A stretch of DNA of 64,000 nt, from positions 1,736,001 to 1,800,000 of the forward strand of contig NZ_CP062973.1 of assembly GCF_017311165.1 (NCBI RefSeq), written 5' to 3'. Under the pieces are notes generated by a model that had not been told where the DNA came from, did not search any database, and saw only the letters and a program-made list of their open reading frames with translations. The stretch comes from Psychroflexus sp. ALD_RP9 (GTDB taxonomy: Bacteria > Bacteroidota > Bacteroidia > Flavobacteriales > Flavobacteriaceae). Both the position numbers and the translations under genes were made by a program. Of this stretch, positions 61,023 to 64,000 are shown in pieces (position 1 is the first letter of the stretch; every line of letters begins with the position of its first letter).

Positions 61023-61382
61023 ATGAATGATTTAGTTGATGAATTTGACGCTTACAGAGCGAAAATGAACGATAAAATTCTTAAGGACAACAATAAAGTC
61101 TTAAAACGAATTTTTAATTTAGATACCAATTCTTTTGCTGAAGGTGCTTTAGATAAAAAAACTAAAGAACTGCTTGGCCTTGTAGCATCTCTAGTGTTGA
61201 GGTGTGATGATTGTGTAAAATACCATCTAGAGTCATCTTACAAATCTGGTTTTTCAAAAGAGCAAGTAGTTGAAGCTTTAAGTATTGGAACTTTAGTTGG
61301 AGGTACAATTGTCATTCCACATCTTAGACGTGCTTATGAATATTGGGATGCCATAGAAGATAAATTTGGTCAAAACGAATAA
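61023..61382 (+). CDS. Carboxymuconolactone decarboxylase (CMD) family protein
   Basis: A 119-aa all-helical protein with the AhpD-like redox signature: LVASLVLRCDDCVKYHLESS near residue 53, where CDDC and the following His form the thiol centre, then SKEQVVEALSIGTLVGGTIV near 79. Family members act as alkylhydroperoxidase-type or protein-disulfide partners and rarely as decarboxylases. It lies 12 nt after tatC and 1 nt before the next start, so it belongs to the same run. The role in an operon with Tat and Lpt genes is unclear. Confidence 0.85.
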   Translation: MNDLVDEFDAYRAKMNDKILKDNNKVLKRIFNLDTNSFAEGALDKKTKELLGLVASLVLRCDDCVKYHLESSYKSGFSKEQVVEALSIGTLVGGTIVIPHLRRAYEYWDAIEDKFGQNE

Positions 61383-61383
61383 G

Positions 61384-62049
61384 ATGAAAAATTTAATTCC
61401 ATTAATAGTTAGATTTATAATTTATGCCATAAGTATGCTTTGCGTAGCCTTAATCATACGTCACGATTTTAAAGATGCATTAATCTTAGAAGATTCAGCC
61501 ATCGAAATTGCTCAAGAAACATCTTTAGCAATTTCAATATTACTTTTAGCTTACTTTGGCAAAACATTTAAAGCTTTTAAAATTTTTAACCTATCGCTAG
61601 CAGGTGTTTTAGCTGTTCATTTTGTTCGAGAATTCGATTTCTGGCTTAATTATAATCTTTTTGATAATTCTTGGCAGGTTTTTGCTGCTGTATTTGTTTT
61701 GTTAACCTTATACTTAATGTTTAAGAACTTTAAGCGATTTGTGGCTGAATTAGCTGAGTTATCTAAAACTTATTCATTTGCCATTTTTTTAATCGGTTTT
61801 GTCATGTTGCACGTTTTTTCAAGATTATTTGGTAGTAAAAAGATATGGAATTGGTTGTTAGAGCCAATGCATAACAGCTATATTAGTATAGAAAATGGTG
61901 AAAAATCAATTAGTTTAATCGATTTTGTGTATCCTGTTAAAACAGGCGGACAAGAAGGTATTGAACTTTTAGCCTATGCAATTATGTTTATCGGTGTGGT
62001 TGAAATATGTTTATACACTGTAAAAATTAGTAAACGCCATCAAAATTAA
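61384..62049 (+). CDS. Inner-membrane protein, function unknown
   Basis: A 221-aa hydrophobic protein that I cannot assign. The start at the ATG 61384 (MKNLIPLIVRFIIYAISMLC) is chosen over an upstream TTG that lies inside the preceding gene. About five membrane helices are visible: near residues 5-25, 40-60 (LAISILLLAYFGKTFKAFKI), 65-85, 95-112 (QVFAAVFVLLTLYLMFKN) and 130-150 (FAIFLIGFVMLHVFSRLF), plus one near the C-terminus. Charged residues lie in the loops and no catalytic motif stands out. It is followed 5 nt later by lptB. Confidence 0.65.
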   Translation: MKNLIPLIVRFIIYAISMLCVALIIRHDFKDALILEDSAIEIAQETSLAISILLLAYFGKTFKAFKIFNLSLAGVLAVHFVREFDFWLNYNLFDNSWQVFAAVFVLLTLYLMFKNFKRFVAELAELSKTYSFAIFLIGFVMLHVFSRLFGSKKIWNWLLEPMHNSYISIENGEKSISLIDFVYPVKTGGQEGIELLAYAIMFIGVVEICLYTVKISKRHQN

Positions 62050-62054
62050 TAGTT

Positions 62055-62813
62055 ATGTCTCAAGAAGTTTCCACTTTAAAAGCCCAAAACCTTATTAAAT
62101 CTTATAAAGGCGTAAATGTTGTAAAAGGTGTTTCGTTAGAAGTAAGTCAAGGTGAAATTGTTGGTTTATTAGGCCCTAATGGTGCAGGGAAAACAACATC
62201 ATTTTATATGATTGTTGGCTTAATTAAGCCTAATGGAGGAAATATTTTCTTGAATGACACCAATATTACAAAATTTCCGATGTACAAACGTGCACAAAAT
62301 GGAATTGGATACCTAGCGCAAGAAGCTTCAATTTTTAGGAAATTAAGTATTGAAGACAACATCATGAGCGTTCTTGAGCTGACCAGTTTAAATAAGCAAG
62401 AACGCGAAGAAAAAATGGAAAGTTTAATAGATGAATTTGGACTTAACCATATCAGAACAAACCGAGGTGATTTGCTCTCTGGAGGCGAACGTCGCCGAAC
62501 TGAAATTGCTCGTGCTTTAGCAACTGATCCAAAATTTATTTTATTAGATGAACCCTTTGCTGGTGTAGATCCTGTTGCAGTTGAAGATATTCAGAAAATT
62601 GTTGCTCAGCTTAAAAATAAAAATATTGGTATTTTAATTACCGATCATAATGTGCAAGAAACACTTGCTATTACAGATCATACCTATTTAATGTTTGAAG
62701 GCAAAATTTTAAAACACGGTATTCCTGAAGAGCTTGCTGAAGACGAAATGGTTCGTAAAGTTTATTTAGGGCAAAACTTCGAACTTAGAAAGAAAAAACT
62801 TTTTAAAGACTAA
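62055..62813 (+). CDS. lptB: LPS export ABC transporter ATP-binding protein LptB
   Basis: The ATPase that pulls lipopolysaccharide from the inner membrane with LptFG. The 252-aa protein has Walker A GLLGPNGAGKTTSFYMIVGL near residue 37, the Q loop in IGYLAQEASIFRKLSIEDNI near 89, the signature LLSGGERRRTEIARALATDP near 140, Walker B FILLDEPFAGVDPVAVEDIQ near 162 and the switch His in ILITDHNVQETLAITDHTYL near 197. The LSGGERRR signature and FAGVDP are specific for LptB within the ABC family. Its last bases overlap the convergent gene's stop. Confidence 0.95.
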   Translation: MSQEVSTLKAQNLIKSYKGVNVVKGVSLEVSQGEIVGLLGPNGAGKTTSFYMIVGLIKPNGGNIFLNDTNITKFPMYKRAQNGIGYLAQEASIFRKLSIEDNIMSVLELTSLNKQEREEKMESLIDEFGLNHIRTNRGDLLSGGERRRTEIARALATDPKFILLDEPFAGVDPVAVEDIQKIVAQLKNKNIGILITDHNVQETLAITDHTYLMFEGKILKHGIPEELAEDEMVRKVYLGQNFELRKKKLFKD

Positions 62814-64000
62814 GTTTTTTTCTTTTGTTTTTTAGCCGCTGGAAACAAGATATTATTTAAAATCAAACGGTAACCAGGTGAGTTAGGATGTAGCTTAAGT
62901 TCAGTTTTTGGGTCACCGACCATATGTCTGTAATCTTCAGGATCATGACCGCCATAAAATGTAAAAAATCCTTTTCCTTTAATTCCATGAATGTAACGGG
63001 CTTCACCATTCACCCTATTTTTTCCTAGAACTAAAACATTCGATTTAATTTGATTTGGATTAAAAGCAGTGGTTTGTCCCATAAAACCTTTAACTAAAGC
63101 AGTATGGTTTTGATTTAGCATTGTTGGAATTGGATCCCACTTGGCAGAATATTCATTTAAAGTGAAGTAATCTTTTTGCATAGGCACTTTCCGTCTAGAA
63201 GTCATATCAATAGAAGAATACTCATAAACCATAGGGCTTTTTTCTAAAATGAAATCAGTAAAGGCAAATGTTTTTGAGTAGTCAATTTTAGACTGATAAC
63301 CTGGATCACTAGGGTCGCCATCAAACATGGGCTCACAAATGTCTACGCCTTCAGCTGAGAGCGCAATATCAAATGAATCTGTTGCACTGCACATCGCGAA
63401 CATGAATCCGCCACCAATTACATAATCTTTAATTTTTTTAGCGACAGCTAGTTTCTCTTTAGAGACTTTGTTGTACCCTAAAGATTTCGCCAAAGCTTCA
63501 GCTTCCTGCTTGGCTTCAATATACCAGGATTGTGCACGATAAGCGCGATAAAATTTTCCATATTGACCTGTAAAATCTTCATGATGCAAATGCAACCAAT
63601 CGTACAATAAAAGTTCATTTTCAAGAACATTTTTATCATAAATCGTTTCATAAGGAATTTCAGCATAGGTTAAAACCATGGTTACAGCATCATCCCAAGG
63701 CGCTTTGTCTGTTGGAGTATAAACAGCAATTTTAGGAGCTTTTTCTAGAATTACAGCTGATTTGTTTTCAGAAGGACTATCAATACTTTTAAGTAAATTT
63801 TTTGCTTCAGTATTCGAAATCACTTCAAAATCTACATTTCTTATGATGCACTCACGTTTTAAGTCGTCAGTATAGCTTGTTAAAAATGAGCCGCCTCTGT
63901 GGTTTAAAAGCCATTGAACTTTTTGTTGTTGTTCTAATAACCAATAGGTAATTCCGTAAGCCTTTAAATGATTACTCTGACTTTCGTAATCCATCGGAAT
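62810..64000 (-). CDS. Conserved Bacteroidota protein, 5' end beyond the window
   Basis: The visible 396 codons read without a stop to the right edge of the window, so the gene is cut off. The first codons in the window encode IPMDYESQSNHLKAYGITYW. The Met at 63994 is internal, because the family begins further upstream, normally with a signal peptide. Other features are GGGFMFAMCSATDSFDIALS near residue 195, FTFYGGHDPEDYRHMVGDPK near 350 and a Lys-rich tail. Homologues are often labelled asparagine synthetase B, but no ATP-pyrophosphatase or glutaminase motif is visible here, so that name is not supported. Function unknown. Confidence 0.75.
   Translation of the reverse strand: MPMDYESQSNHLKAYGITYWLLEQQQKVQWLLNHRGGSFLTSYTDDLKRECIIRNVDFEVISNTEAKNLLKSIDSPSENKSAVILEKAPKIAVYTPTDKAPWDDAVTMVLTYAEIPYETIYDKNVLENELLLYDWLHLHHEDFTGQYGKFYRAYRAQSWYIEAKQEAEALAKSLGYNKVSKEKLAVAKKIKDYVIGGGFMFAMCSATDSFDIALSAEGVDICEPMFDGDPSDPGYQSKIDYSKTFAFTDFILEKSPMVYEYSSIDMTSRRKVPMQKDYFTLNEYSAKWDPIPTMLNQNHTALVKGFMGQTTAFNPNQIKSNVLVLGKNRVNGEARYIHGIKGKGFFTFYGGHDPEDYRHMVGDPKTELKLHPNSPGYRLILNNILFPAAKKQKKKT

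Noticed and set aside
63992-63994. The ATG at 63994 as the true start of the last minus-strand gene
   Set aside because: The frame stays open to the window edge (Ile-Pro precede it), and the family is expected to have an upstream signal peptide, so the gene is treated as cut off.

Overview
The window comes from an AT-rich member of the Bacteroidota, most likely a marine-type Flavobacteriaceae. The evidence is the conserved order tRNA-Thr/Tyr/Gly/Thr - tuf - tRNA-Trp - secE - nusG - rplKAJL - rpoBC - DUF3467, promoter boxes of the Bacteroidota type (TAnnTTTG), and families typical of the group (DUF2851, DUF4920, CtlX, SprB-like repeats, a sigma-54 regulator without a DNA-binding domain, RecQ without the zinc cysteines). 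Genus cannot be fixed from the sequence alone.

Region 1 (1-20.3 kb) is a surface-polysaccharide locus, all on the plus strand and mostly with overlapping or touching genes. It encodes many glycosyltransferases, a PAPS-type sulfotransferase, both kinds of UDP-GlcNAc 2-epimerase (WecB and NeuC types), a nonulosonic (sialic-type) acid route (neuC, neuA, neuB), an asparagine synthase plus a second asparagine-synthase-like protein with no glutaminase cysteine, and a Wzy/ligase-type membrane protein. Together these point to a sulfated, amidated, sialic-acid-like surface glycan. No flippase or 4,6-dehydratase lies inside the window.

Region 1 is interrupted at gene junctions by an unusual family of intergenic DNA: indel-free tandem arrays of 7-nt units (GTGANNN, GACANNN and others). 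They flank two broken four-helix-bundle (23S-rRNA-intervening-sequence-like) genes. One of these genes is split by a 292-bp GIY-YIG nuclease element with imperfect terminal inverted repeats. A larger version of the same DNA forms nested inverted arms at 20.3-20.7 kb and 23.2-23.5 kb around mnmD, a DUF4920 lipoprotein gene and ilvE. This is the least ordinary structure in the window.

Region 2 (20.7-32.8 kb) is mixed housekeeping: tRNA modification (mnmD), branched-chain aminotransferase, a TIGR01777 epimerase, an SGNH hydrolase, DUF2851, a PspC-like protein, an alanine/sodium symporter carrying extra N-terminal domains, an HhH protein, an acyl-CoA dehydrogenase and a Xer recombinase.

Region 3 (32.9-48.3 kb) is the core translation and transcription block followed by grpE-dnaJ. 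Region 4 (48.6-64 kb) holds a sigma-54 regulator, a MATE exporter, a PAP2 phosphatase, a MeaB GTPase, Ohr, an M23 peptidase, two adjacent guanidino-group hydrolases (one CtlX), RecQ, KdsD, TatC, a carboxymuconolactone-decarboxylase-family protein, LptB, and a conserved protein whose 5' end lies beyond the window. KdsD and LptB link this region to lipopolysaccharide synthesis and export.
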